DNA from: Loripinus fragilis
Taxonomy: Eukaryota > Mollusca > Bivalvia > Lucinida > Lucinidae
Length of the DNA stretch: 64,000 bases
Reading direction: 5' to 3'
Assembly: GCA_964019695.1 (NCBI GenBank)
Contig: OZ026524.1
Location: forward strand, 66,304,223 to 66,368,222
The notes below the pieces were generated by a model. That model made no database searches. It saw nothing but the letters and a program-made list of their open reading frames with translations, and was not told the origin of the DNA. Below are positions 46,281 to 58,539 of the stretch, one piece after another (position 1 is the first letter of the stretch; the number at the start of each line of letters is the position of its first letter). Made by a program: the position numbers and the translations under genes.

Positions 46281-46720
46281 TATAGCTTTTTTATCTCTCA
46301 TTAAGGAATGTAATTATTGTTCAGAGTCCCTGTGAGTGTCATTCTGCCAAGCTGAATATGCTTGAAAATTGGACTGTCTTAAAATGTCGTTGAAAATAAG
46401 ATATGTTTTGAAAATGTTTAATAAAATATGATGATAATAAAATGTGTCTTGATTGAAAATCCTTGAAAATGAAATTGGTCAAGAAAAGTGCAGGAAGACC
46501 ACTTGAGGCGTTAATGTCAATCGGAACTGCCTCGGCCAATTCCGAGGAATCTGACCACAGATGTACAAAGAGGATCTACTTTGATAATGATAATGCGGGT
46601 GATAGCGTGACACTGATGTTATATAACGTGACGCTGATGTCACAGAAAACATGTTAATACAATAACAAGTGTGATTGCAGCAAAACAAACGGCTTAAAGA
46701 AGATTATGTTGTTGTTTTTT

Positions 46721-46752
46721 CAATAAAATATTGCTATAGCGATATTTTATTG
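46721..46752. terminator. Near-perfect palindrome with AATAAA on both strands (possible polyadenylation signal)
   Basis: The 32-base palindrome caataaaatattgctatagc... has one G/T-type mismatch per arm and is extended by flanking T6 and A5. AATAAA is at 46722-46727 (+) and in the mirrored position (-). It lies 1.35 kb after the CDC16 stop and may end the 3' UTR; this is inference. Confidence 0.4.
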
Positions 46753-49700
46753 AAAAACATAAACTTCATTTATTCTGCTGATTAAACTTTTCGGATAATC
46801 AGAATAATCTATTTTAATAGAGCTGAACCCACATGCTACAGAACTAATTTCCCATATGCCAGTTCTGGCTAACAAAATGGAGCTTTTTGGTACATAGTAC
46901 TACGCGTAATGCTCCTTACATACGACCGAGCCATGATTGGATTCTTTATTTGTGGCGGACTTTCCCGAATGGCTTTAAATTAGCAAACAGTGAAGACCCA
47001 GATCAAATGCTGCATTTTATCAGGGTCTACATTGTTACCTAAGTTGATTACGATCTACAGAGAACGAAATACAATATAGTTTGGCAGTTATAATCTGTGA
47101 CTCCTTGGTATAAGCAATGGACCATCTCAAATTAATTGTAAATGATATAGAACAAAACTCCATATCTGCTAATTGCCAGTAACTTTTGACATGCACAATC
47201 TTTGTAAAATACTAATCAAAATACGTCACGGATCTACCCAGCAAAGATCAGGATTTCTGCTGATTTGCCCATATGAGTGACCTCATTGTAATGTTATAAT
47301 GACATCACCATGTCATAATGTCGCATATTAGGGTATTTAGCAACTTCTGGAAACCTTTTTCATATTTTTAGCACACTGGAGCCATTGGCTCATGGTGAGC
47401 TATTGTGATCATTGTATGTCTGTTGTAGGATGTGCAAAGTCTGTAGTCAACAATTGCTTAAAAAGGATATCTTCTCAGTTGACTAAACTTGGCAGAAATG
47501 ATCCTTATATGGCCTTCTTGAATAATTGTCCAAATGGTTCAGATCTGTTGCATATCTAGGTCACACAGGCTAATAATAGATTTTCTAGATGAAAACTTTA
47601 AGAATATTCTTGTCTGAAACCACAAGGTATTTGGTCTTATTGAACATTGTTGGTTACTAGTCGGGGAACCGAAGTCACATAGCATGCAAAAACTCAGATT
47701 TTTTGCACCCGAGAGGTATACAGCTGGATTTTTGTATACTGATAGTCTATATAGTCCTGGATATGAAATCACTGTGCAGCAATGTGACCAGAATTGCATT
47801 TTGCCGAAAAATGCATTTTTACATAGGTCAAGCTAATCAAACTTTCATAGCATAGAAATTGTGATGTTTTCCTTATGAATAAGTTTAAGAGGTGTTTTTG
47901 GTCTTCAAAAGAACTGTCTCATTGAATATGTTCATTTAATAACCCACAACACATGTTTTAGTTGAGAAATAACAAAAAACAATTTTACATTACGCACTGT
48001 TATCTGGAGGACAGGTATGAGAAGACGTTTGAGTATCAGATAATACTATTCTACACTATCAAATGCATTTAAAGTATGGGCAGCCATATGTGTACCAAAA
48101 TAGTCTTTGCTTAAAATACGACTTGTTTCGAAAAACAATTTTAAGATTGTGCCTTTTGTGAAAGAGTATACTTGTGTGATTTTAATAGGGAATCTATGCA
48201 GTCAGGGAGATAGTCCAAACATTTTATAGAACTCCATCATCGGACAGAGCGGGACTTAGGGAATAGTGGGATGGGATCTATAAATATCCCTACGGAAGAT
48301 CTTACGGGCCATGAGATATGAACCGACACAGATAATGTTTGACATTTCTCAGGTTTTAGCTATAATTCTTTCAGCGTCAACATTAAAATCATATTTAGAA
48401 CTAATGAAAAAGCGAAAAAAATAAACATTTAATACAACTTAATATTTTAATAGATCAATTACCATTTCATGACATGTACTTTCTTCCATACAGAGATCAA
48501 GTCAGCTTTTTAGGTCAACAATGAAATTATAAGACTTCTTCTAAAAACTATTGTTGTTTCAGAATTTTATGTTTCTGCTACCGTTTCTAGTTTGTCATAG
48601 AAAATAAAATAAATTGCTAAAATTATATCCCAAACGTCTGTCTAACTGTATAAACGCATACAATTTTAAATTTATTTATTTATGTAAAAAATATGAAATG
48701 CAGACCACGTCAGCGTGAGGATTAAAGTGAAAAAGTAAGCATGCAATTTTTAACAAGATGTGCTTTCAAGCAATATACAAATAATTACCAAATACAATTC
48801 AGGGCAATAAATGCAGCTTTAATGACAATTGAAGCAAATAAATCTGTAAATTTAATTTCAAAATCGGGGTGCCCTCATCTAAGTGCTTTTAAAATCAGTA
48901 AGCAGTATTCTTAGATGACCACCACTGCTTCTGGGGTCTACGCCAATGTCATTTTATTATATAAACTCAATATTTTTCAGCCCTGATCTTTTTTTTTATA
49001 AAAATATATGACATTTTGAAAAAAGATATTTTCACATGTTCTTGCCTGGCTGCCGTAGAAAATTGACTGTTATGACGTTATGCAAATCGATCCAGTCTGC
49101 TATACAGTGGTTTCAGATACACCATAGAATTACCTTTGCAACCATACCAAATTCAGCTGTATACCTTTCAGGTGCAAGGGTTAGCATTTTTCCTACATTG
49201 GTTCCCTGACTACTGTAAAGGCGGTACCTCATGAATGCGTAAATATACTATGCAGAATAAGTTAAGTAATTTCTTATGTTTAGCATCTTTTTGTGCTCAT
49301 CTTCGTGCAATATCGGACAATTTTAATGGCAATGACGAGAACAGGATCTTTGGCAAATAAAACCACAGATTTACAGACGCCATCCTTTAAAAAGGCATTT
49401 AGGGGGAGCAAGATTAACAGGGGGGTCAGCAAGCAACTTCACATCCATTGTAAGTAATGCTAAAATGATAAGCATGTGATTTTTTGTTTTGTGGTCTTTC
49501 ATCTTCCTCAGGCATCATACACCTATAAAACTATTGGTTATGAGAAAAATGTGATAGAGATTTCATGCTGAAAAAAATCAGCTGCCATCAATGACGTCAA
49601 AACGCAGTCATCATTTCATTAAACTTCTAATTATATTTGGTGTTTCAATTTAACAGAGACTCAGTTTACAAAGATATCATATGCTTATAATGTAATTCAT

Positions 49701-50388
49701 CTTATGGATGATTAAAACCTTAAGTCACTGAAAAATGGTGCAACGCGCTTGCGAGATAACAGTGACGTTAGATTTAATCTTTCGGCTCATAGATGTTTCA
49801 ACATAATTTTTCTGAATGTGTTGGAAGGCATCAAGCAGTTTTACTTGTAAATGTGGTTCAAGAAAATCCGAATAGAAACACTGTTTAAAGGCAATAACGT
49901 GAAAGCATTAATAAAAACGTCAAATTGTGCAAACTTTGTCCTTTATTTCTCTGAGAAAGTTTAGAAAATTGTAGCATTTGTTATGCTTTTTTGGTTTTCA
50001 GTGGCCAAACAATGGCTTGAAAATGTTTTTGGCTTCCCCCAATGTTCAGAAACACCCACGTTACCTGCTAGTCTTAAAATTTAATGTCACTTTAGCACAG
50101 CCGCTGCGTTTGGTAATTCTGTAATTTTTTAGTGAAAATTCTTGTCTGTATTTGCGACAGCAAATGAAACTCGAGCTCTCATGTGGATGGGCTCACCCAT
50201 ACAAAACAATTGCTAAATTTATTGTGCATAGTATAGGACTGGTCTACTTTAGACATGGGTAAAAACTGTAAATGAGGTGTGATTTTATTCGAAGGTAACT
50301 GTATCATTGTACCATAACACCTTAGTAAAGACAGTAATTATTTAAACTATAAAAGCCCAGCAAATAAACTACATTTGAAAGTGTCTGT
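46753..50388. other. Intergenic DNA without recognised genes
   Basis: AT-rich sequence with only short ORFs. A worn family A stem lies at about 47870-47995, and a 29-base motif at 49214-49242 recurs inverted at 63341. Nothing else could be assigned. Confidence 0.6.
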
Positions 50389-50404
50389 TTATTGTTTAAC
50401 ATAA

Positions 50405-50492
50405 GTATCTACACTGTTAAAGAGGCTTCAAAATGTTTCAGCAGACAGCGAAAAACATACGACTTTTTGTGATATGCGCTATAAGGGTTAAT
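50405..50492. repeat. Right half of a piggyBac-type MITE
   Basis: The sequence 'tttcagcagacagcgaaaaa' then gcgctataagggttaat matches the right half of the element at 39405; the left half is absent. Confidence 0.65.
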
Positions 50493-50901
50493 ACATGTGA
50501 GGTCAGTGTATATACAGCCAGGACTTTCATGAAGTGCACGCAAAAAAAGCTTATTAGCTCTTTAGCAAATTATAAATGAAGCCTGATTACCTTCCTTAGC
50601 AGATGGAATAGCTGAATCACGCCCAGATATGAATATTAAAGTTGCTTGTTTACAGTAAGCGAAAAGTCTATTAAAGACATATGCGGTTATTGCCCATGCG
50701 CTGATTTCCTGCACTGGGAAAAAGGTAAAGTTGGTCTAGGTCCTGTCTTTCGACCAAGTGTGAATTCGTATCAATAGAGATTTCAGATACTCTTATTTCT
50801 GATCGATGTTCCTAAGTTATCGTGACAAAATGAAGTAACTAAAATGTGTTTGAAATATCTATTTGACCTTTCATCAGACTTAATCGTCTCAGCACCAAAT
50901 A

Positions 50902-51001
50902 TTAGCCTGCCCAGGAAAAAGTGTGGTTAGCTGAACTGACCGTCCCGCAATGACCATAGCTGTTGACTTGGGACGTAAAGCAACAAAACAAACAAACAAA
51001 A
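50902..51001 (+). mobile_element. 5'-truncated SINE, family 3, with 13-bp TSD
   Basis: Only the 3' ~100 bases remain (gcccaggaaaaagtgtggtt to the aaacaaac tail). tcagcaccaaata flanks it (50889-50901, 51002-51014). 5' truncation with a long TSD indicates LINE-type target-primed insertion. Confidence 0.88.
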
Positions 51002-51014
51002 TCAGCACCAAATA

Positions 51015-53556
51015 CAGATAGATAGATCAGTCAAAAACAAACAATGCACACAATTTTCAAGTTAACCCTGATTACAAATACAATATTGGCTGAGACTCGG
51101 ATTGTCTCTTCTAGATGTACAGTTATTTTGAGCTGCACACAACCTGTTCTATCCCGTTGCCTAAAGGTTAGCGTGTCGGCCTACGAAAGCAGAGGCCTCT
51201 GGTCAATTCTCAGGTTGGGCACTTATTTTCAGTCCGTTTTTTTTCTTCATCGCTTTTTAGCATTTCAATGCTGAATTACTTCATAGAAAAGTGGCATCAT
51301 CATAATGACCAAAATGGTCAACCATTAACTTTTTATATTGAATTTTGCATGAAATCTATGGGGTTAGGGTTAGATTTGGCCCTCCAGAAGGATAAATAGC
51401 TGGGTGACCCCAGATTTTTATTCTTTTTGTAAAAAGGTATTATAATATCCCATGAAATAAAAATACATTATTGAGATTTTCAACATTAGATTTCTTTATA
51501 TATCATTTATTCTTAAACCCAGTTCCAATTTTCGATGAATTGCCAAAATATATCATGCAGTAGCATTTCATAGCTTGCGTAAACAAATAAACTTGCATAT
51601 TTTCTAGAAGGTTTGAGGTCATGACCAATAATTTGAGTTAAAAAAAAGAAGGTGCCTGAAGATTACAACTAGTTTTGCTCAGACCTGGGGTTATTGTAAT
51701 CAGTAATTGTAATCTTCTGTAATTAAATACAATTTTCAAAGTAATCATATGTAATTGTAATCATGGTTTGGCTTAAATACATGTAATATAATTGTTATCA
51801 TTACTGAAAATATTTTAGCTGTAATTATAATTAATTTCAAATACTTTTTAAATACAATTGGCTATTTACTAAAGAAAATTTGCTCACTGCTAGAAACTAA
51901 TTGACTAGTGATGAATTGTGGTATTATTTTAATTCATATGATTGAGAAAAGGAATACTGTGGATATATTAATATATAAAAAATATTGCCTAATGTGGACA
52001 ATATATAAATAAAAGCAAACTTTAAAATTTTAGTTACTTTCAGAATCAACATCAAATTTACTCAGATGTTCGAGATTAACCTGCATTATGAAATTAAAAT
52101 AAATTTTGAAATGCATCAATAGATTTTGTAACATGAAATAAGATACATTTTTCTGCTAAAATTCACTCTGACAGCATTTTTTATATCTTCTTTTATTTGC
52201 TGGCATGCTTAGCTGATTTCACAGGTAAATTCTCAAATTCAGACCATAAAAAGAAGACATCTCAAAGGTGTTTAAATCTTTTGTTATAGAATATGGCTAG
52301 GGCATGTGAAATAGGGCTTATGACCCTCTAACCCTCTGTATATGTGTACAAGCTGGATTAAGATTATGCCACAAAAAATACATTATTTTGTGGAATGGCC
52401 AATTTATAATGAGTTACAAGTGTTTATTTCTGATTATTTTCGATCATATCACTAAAATCTCTAAATCAATGTTTGTGCAATGCTAGCACCACTTTTAAGC
52501 CATTTTGAATTATGTTCCCTCAAATATGACACTTGAAAAACTTATGATGTAAAATCTGTTAACAATTTAAAAATAGCTGACCTAGCAAAATATTGAAATA
52601 CCAGACAATTTTCATTTTACTGTATTTTACTATGCGGCATGCTCATCATCTATAAAGTATGTAGTCAGATCTGACGTATGATGAATCAAAAATATTGAAT
52701 ATGAACCAAGGCTATAAATCATGATTGGGTTTAAAACTAGACATGTCAACCGTCACATGATATCCAAGTTGCATTTCACCTTTTTAACGTTTAATTATAT
52801 ATTTTTTGTTTTTTGCCAATTGTTTTAGATTTATAAACTAAATCACCATAAACACATTTTCAGATATGCCTCGTTGCAGAAGAGTCTTTAATCCTATGTT
52901 TTATTTAACAATCAACTAGTGTCTGTGATAAAATTTAGAAAAAGCTTTACAAAGTTTATGGTATCCATTATCTTGTTTTGATAACTTTGAAGTCAAAAAT
53001 ATGTTTCTATTGTTAAAATCACCGTACCCTCACAAAACGAATAAGTTATGAAATGTATACACCATAGGAAAGGGGGCAAAGACACATCTCCAGTCATTGA
53101 AATTAAAATCTTCCTGTTGATAATAAATTTAAGATTAAAATATGCCATTCATTATGGACAAGTCCAAGTCCAAAAGCAGGGCTTCATTGTCAAAGGGATT
53201 TGCCTTATTTAAAGTACATACTCGCTGTCGACGATTTGACAGGTAGCAAAGAAAATCGCTAACACCTGAGCAGCCTATAGAACGTAGCTAAAAAATTTGT
53301 TCTCTGTGCCATACTCTGTCGAAGGCTTTACTGATTTTGCAATCACTGCTCTCTTTACCTAAACTCTTTACCTGCTGATTGGTTTCGTTGCAAATAGTTT
53401 GGATTCATTCAGGGCTGACAAAATGCCCCCAAAATGTTTAATAGACACTCCGATTATAGTATTCCTGTAATGATTAAAAATGGATATTTAAAAAGAAACT
53501 GAAAACCACTGTTTTGCCTGACAAGAACGCATGTAAAAAACCCAGCATGCAAAGTG
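51015..53556. other. Intergenic DNA without recognised genes
   Basis: 51150-51230 has a worn tRNA-like head (ggttagcgtgtcggcctacg). 51680-51850 is built of repeated 'gtaattgtaatc' motifs. The rest is AT-rich and unassigned. Confidence 0.55.
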
Positions 53557-53560
53557 TTAA

Positions 53561-53763
53561 CCCTTAAAGTGCCACCTATATTTTGCAGCAGACGACAATT
53601 TTAATTTTGCCGCTTTTTCAAAAATAACGAATAAGGCATGATCCTTCATGAGAATCGTCTGCTGGCAGACGATTCTCATGAAATATCATACCTTATTTTC
53701 GAAAATTGGGAAAGATGTCTCAAAATTTGTCGTCTGCTGTAGTTGTGTTTGACGCTTTAAGGG
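53561..53763. mobile_element. piggyBac-type MITE (203 bp) with perfect TTAA TSD
   Basis: TTAA CCCTTAAAGTGCC and GACGCTTTAAGGG TTAA at the ends. The core palindrome contains 'catgagaatcgtctgctggc'. Same subfamily as the element at 44939, better preserved. Confidence 0.9.
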
Positions 53764-54379
53764 TTAATTGACATCTGTTCTAATAATATGACTTTAAATT
53801 ATTGTCAATTATATTATGCTAAAACTGGCAACACATGGCAGACTAATGCTCAAAATAAGAATCGAGTCTATGGACAAGTCGCTTTCCAACGTAAGCTCAT
53901 TCAATATATGCATATAAATTTGACCACGACGTAACGAATGACCAGTGAGAACATCAAAGAAGACAACTTTGTTATTTATCCGACACAAAGATATATGTTT
54001 AGCAACAAACAGAAGAACAACATGTTTGTTTTTTAATTAAGCATTAATGAAAACAAATAATCGTCCTTTCTTTTTGTTGCTAAGCTTGTATTGAGTTTTG
54101 TATTTTCAATATTCTAATTAATTACCATAAATGTTCAGTGGATGCACACACGCTGGTTACATTTGCAATAAGAACTAAAATCTGATTTTCAGAGTCAAAT
54201 ACAACAACGCAACTAGCAGGTTATCAAATAGGTAGTTCATGAGCTCGAATTTTGAGATATATCTGTCATGCAAATATAAACAATTTGCAGTAGAGTGACA
54301 GGAATTTTAATACTGATTGGCAGTTTGGGATGTTTGAAAGAGGTAAAGACAATGGACATGATACTTGGAAAATGTAAAT

Positions 54380-54580
54380 TTCCAAATAGTTTTCTTCCTT
54401 ATTTTCAGTAACATATGTTGTAGGTACACATTGGATTTGCCTCTATTAGGCAATTCCAATGTGTACCAAAAACATATGTCTTTTCAATAAATTAGTTTTT
54501 CACCATAAGCTTCTTTTAAACAAATTCTCAACCACTTTAATTTATTCAAAGAAATGAGCATGAACAACTTTTTATGTAGT
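54380..54580. repeat. Foldback repeat, family K, upstream of the sulfotransferase
   Basis: The palindrome 'cacattggatttgcctct'/'aattccaatgtg' lies between acatatgttgt arms, inverted relative to the copy at 35690. It lies 120-320 bases before the ATG, so it may be in the promoter or 5' UTR. Confidence 0.75.
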
Positions 54581-54702
54581 TATGACAATAATAGACTGTC
54601 TATTTTATGCTTCTAACAGCTTATCTTGAGATGTTTCACGGGAGTATATTGCTAAATTGCTAGTTGCGTGGTTGTAAACTTTACGAATTCGGATAAGGCA
54701 AA

Positions 54703-56016
54703 ATGATGAATGTCAAGAAACAATACATATGGATTATTTTTCTATTGATACTCATATTTCTTGGAGCTATTCTGCATGTAAATGAGAACACGGAAGAAAA
54801 AAGAAAGAATCGGGTGTTTTACTTAGCTAACAGAAAAACCTCTGAATCTGAGGACTGGATTTTCAAACATGTCAAAGAATTTGCCTTCACTGACACAACT
54901 GAAGGTTTCAGTACGAGCTCGACTACGGATATTACCAGTGGCAGTCCGTATGAATCTATTTTGAGCGATACAAACGAATTTAGAGACGGAGCGTCTCTAG
55001 ATGTCACAAGCTACACTACAGAAGTTTCCATAAACCGTTCTGAAAGAAATATCTCTAAATCTGTTAATGGCTTAGATATGGAGACGGATGAAGACAGCTC
55101 AGATAGAGGCATAAATACAGATAAAGAAGTGATTGTTGGAGATGAAGATTCAGACTTCTTGCATGCAGAAGTAATAAGAAAATCTATATATATGCACAAA
55201 ATGGAAAACTATGTTAAACCGCCACACGAAAGTTGTAAGAGGCGTCTCCCAGCATGTATAGTCGTTGGTGTCGCTAAGAGTGGTACCAGAGAGATTATTG
55301 ACTTTATGGGTCTGCATCCACATATTGCGATATACTATTTGAAAGAAAGATCGTATGAAATGCCATACTTTGCTCAGGCGTATGATAAAGGTCAAGATTG
55401 GTTTCAAAGTCAGATGCCTTGCTCTTATTCAAATCAGATCACTATTATTAAAAATGCGTGGTATTTCAGCAAAAGTTATATTCCTGAAAGGATCAAGAAT
55501 TTTAACGAGAGTATTAAACTAATTCTTCTTGTGAGGGAGCCAGTAGATAGAGCGGTATCACAATTTACATTTAAACATCGCCGAGATCGCCATGGTGTGT
55601 TTTCATTTGATGACGTTGCAATAAAAGGCGATAAAGTCAGGGAAAATATTCCGTTTTTAGTACGATCTATGTATGGCAAACAAATGGAAAACTGGCTAAA
55701 ATATTTTAATTTGGATCAATTTCTTATAATCGAAAGCAACGAGTTGAAATATCACCCAGCAGCAGTGATGACTAAAGTAGAAGTTTTTCTTGGTCTTGGA
55801 CATTATATTACGCCTGAAATGTTCGTGCTTAATAAAGAAAAGGGTTATTACTGTATAAAGTCAAATTTAACAGAGAGTGGAATGGCATGTTATGAAAATG
55901 ATAGAGGGAGGAGTGTCACTAAAGTTAGTCAAAGAACAAGGACAAAGCTTGAAAAATATTTCAGACCCAGTAACGAACGTTTCTTTAGTCTCATAAGAAA
56001 AACATATAACTGGTAA
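54703..56016 (+). CDS. heparan sulfate 3-O-sulfotransferase-like type II membrane enzyme, intronless
   Basis: This 437-residue ORF lacks introns in its coding part. By family it is a Golgi PAPS-dependent sulfotransferase that would transfer sulfate to a glycosaminoglycan glucosamine. Residues 8-25 form one hydrophobic anchor after a short basic N-terminus (type II). Residues 30-175 are a Ser/Thr/Asp-rich stem. The catalytic domain covers about 183-437. The 5'-phosphosulfate loop is GVAKSGTR (189-196) and the 3'-phosphate motif is LLVREPVDRAVSQF (275-288, with Arg278 and Ser286). Also present are WFQSQMP, IPERI, and a C384/C396 pair like the family's substrate-side disulfide. N-glycosylation sequons lie at 111, 116, 268 and 388. 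Glu219 can be aligned with the family's catalytic Glu and Lys250 with the conserved Lys of EKTPAY, but the following His and Asp appear to be Pro221 and Ala224. The start is chosen because it begins the anchor; the second Met codon is an alternative. It could be a lineage-specific relative with another acceptor. Confidence 0.86.
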   Translation: MMNVKKQYIWIIFLLILIFLGAILHVNENTEEKRKNRVFYLANRKTSESEDWIFKHVKEFAFTDTTEGFSTSSTTDITSGSPYESILSDTNEFRDGASLDVTSYTTEVSINRSERNISKSVNGLDMETDEDSSDRGINTDKEVIVGDEDSDFLHAEVIRKSIYMHKMENYVKPPHESCKRRLPACIVVGVAKSGTREIIDFMGLHPHIAIYYLKERSYEMPYFAQAYDKGQDWFQSQMPCSYSNQITIIKNAWYFSKSYIPERIKNFNESIKLILLVREPVDRAVSQFTFKHRRDRHGVFSFDDVAIKGDKVRENIPFLVRSMYGKQMENWLKYFNLDQFLIIESNELKYHPAAVMTKVEVFLGLGHYITPEMFVLNKEKGYYCIKSNLTESGMACYENDRGRSVTKVSQRTRTKLEKYFRPSNERFFSLIRKTYNW

Positions 56017-57500
56017 ACCACATAAATACGCGCAGTCTGCCCATTGCCATTATTTTTAGCTCGTGGGAATTTTACGCCAAAATTGTTTAATGTGAAATTC
56101 CATTATTCTAGCCTGTCTCTGTAGGTGAGCAGGCTGACCAGGACACATACTAGGAAGGCAGCGGTTCTGGCGACATTGTCCAATTCAACTTCCCGAAAAC
56201 TTTAACCTAGCCTACTTTAACTATCTTTCAACTAGTGTCGTCTGTCGATAACCTTACAGGGGCATGTATTATATTCTTATTTCTTTTCCAAAACATAGAA
56301 TGGGTGTACTCAACGAGGCGGTTCTGACGAGTTACCACAATCTGTATGGTTTTAGCAGAAATATGAAAATATCATAATTTGTCATTTGAAAATACTCATT
56401 TTACAACCGTTAAAATCACAGTTGTTGATGTAACAAAGATATAGCAAAACCATCTTTTCCCTGTAAATATTAATTCAGCCATGTCATGCGATTGTCTTAG
56501 CGAAATAATTAGATTCATTCTTGCCCGTTGAGGTCTGGAGGTTACTCAGAAGTTTTCAACGTTATTCAAGATTACTATTTTTTATTAGCATATAACTGTG
56601 GAGCTACAGACCATACTCAAGCTGGACCCTTCGCATAATTCATTGGGCATGTATTAGTACTGCTGATTTAAATTTTTGATCATGTTCAATATCTGAATGT
56701 ATAGTACTTGTTTAAGATATCCACACTTAAGAACTCCAAAAAATAGATTAAGGCAAACACACAACAGATATTCAAACGGAGTGAGATGCACACGCATAAA
56801 CACTCATTCTAAAATAAGTTGCAAATCATGGAGAAAATTTAAACGAAAAATTAAGTTGTAAACATAGACTTTTTAAGCATGTTTTCACTTTACCCAGTCA
56901 TGCAATAATCATCTTGCAAAAATTCATCACACTGATAATACTCTGACCATTTCTGCAGCATTTTGAAACTCAGTGCCTAACGCTCATTTAGGTAATACAT
57001 GTGAGATGCTTGCATGATTAAAATATTACAACAAAATCAAATTCATTGAGAAGAACCAACATACTTTATTTTCTCTAATTCAGAACAGTATTAATTAACT
57101 TAAATGAACAAAACAAAGCCTACTTTTCTATTGATGTAAACTTTTCAAATGAAAAAAAAATCATACTATAGGCTTCTACATTTAGATATTTCAACCTTGT
57201 CTTGTTTCAACTGCTTCAACAACCAAGCTGCAGTAAAAATTGTATGAAAACCTTAGATGTTTTAAAATCACCATACCCCTACACGACATTTCAGGTGAAC
57301 AGAAGTTTTTCAAATGAAACACTCTTAAAATATTCTTTTTTTTATTTAGCGTCACGTAAATTACACCCAAAAGCACGTACATTTCTTTTGCAACCCACCA
57401 TACTTAATACCACTAAAAAATTAACAAAACATGATAAACTCTATCACAGCAAACTGTAAAAGACCTGATTACAGCAAAATGGACATACACATGTACATAA
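56017..57500. other. Non-coding DNA downstream of the sulfotransferase
   Basis: No ORF of note and no convincing AATAAA just after the stop. A worn family A-like segment lies near 56275-56380. Confidence 0.5.
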
Positions 57501-57534
57501 CTTTGAAGCAATTGTGACAACTTTCTATGTTATA

Positions 57535-57600
57535 GAAATCTACGTGATAGCAGATTGTAATTAGCATCTACGTGACAGCAGATTGTAATTAGCATTACGT
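57535..57600 (+). repeat. Tandem duplication of a ~32-bp unit
   Basis: The unit 'tctacgtgayagcagattgt' plus aattagca occurs twice in a row. Confidence 0.85.
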
Positions 57601-57652
57601 CAGTATTATTAACTCTCCTTTGACTTTTAAAATAAGATACGGCTATGAGATG

Positions 57653-58006
57653 GGGGCGGTGGCGTTGGGTTGTTGCTCTTTCCATTAGTTCTCATGAACA
57701 GACTCAATAAAACAGAGTATGCTTTTTTCTTATATTGTAGGTTCTCTATTTCTGAGGGTTCCATTTTTCCAGATTATTTAGAGGTTGTGGCAGCTGTCGT
57801 TGTGCTGCGCGGAGATGGTAAAACATATCAGTGTACATCAATATAATGTTGTTATTTTTTCCATATTCTTGTCTTTTGGGAATGTTGTGCTCTGATGGAA
57901 AGTAGATTAACAATTGGGTTGGGGCTGTGGGGTTGATGCGCTTTCCACTAGCTCGCATGAACAGATTCAATAAAACTGAGTCTGATTTTTTTCTTATATT
58001 GTAGGT
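57653..58006 (+). repeat. Direct repeat of ~95 bp, two copies
   Basis: Copies at about 57653-57742 and 57912-58006 share 'atgaacagaytcaataaaac' and 'cttatattgtaggtt'. Confidence 0.8.
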
Positions 58007-58112
58007 TGATTTCCGTATGATTTGTGTTCTTGTAAATTAATTATGAAACTGTAACAATGCCACGGTATATTCACAGTATGAAGCTTTATTTGGTCTTTTA
58101 TCACAACTGTAT

Positions 58113-58539
58113 AATGTAGCAGATAGCTACTTTGGTAGGGATATAAATGCCTTTTATTACGAACACTAAAAGTTTTCATTTGGTCAACCATAGTCATGAA
58201 GTATACATAAACAACATGACTATCACTTATATGCCATTAATTGAAGCAGACAAGAGGTTACTCTTATCAGCTTTCTTCATGTATAATAGATAATTGTAGT
58301 TGAACTGCCATTGTATCCAACGTGACAATGTAGCAGATAACTACTTTGGTAGGGATATAGATGTCTTTTAGTACAAACACTAATAGTTTTCATTTGGTCA
58401 ACCCTAGACACGAAAAAAACATAACAACGGGACTATCACTAAATGTCATCAATTGAAGCAGACAAGAACCTATTCTATTCAAGTTTTCTTTGTTTATAAT
58501 AGATAAATTTAAATCAACTGCCATTGTATCCAACGTGAC
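58113..58539 (+). repeat. Tandem duplication, 214- and 213-bp copies
   Basis: Copies at 58113-58326 and 58327-58539 share 'aatgtagcagata', 'ctactttggtagggatata' and 'cattgtatccaacgtgac', about 85 percent alike by eye. Confidence 0.88.

Noticed and set aside
46463..46657. 64-codon ORF (KMKLVKKSAGRPLEALMS...)
   Set aside because: It begins within hAT-like repeat sequence, has no family match that I recognise, and an overlapping antisense ORF is of similar length. It is probably 3' UTR or intergenic.
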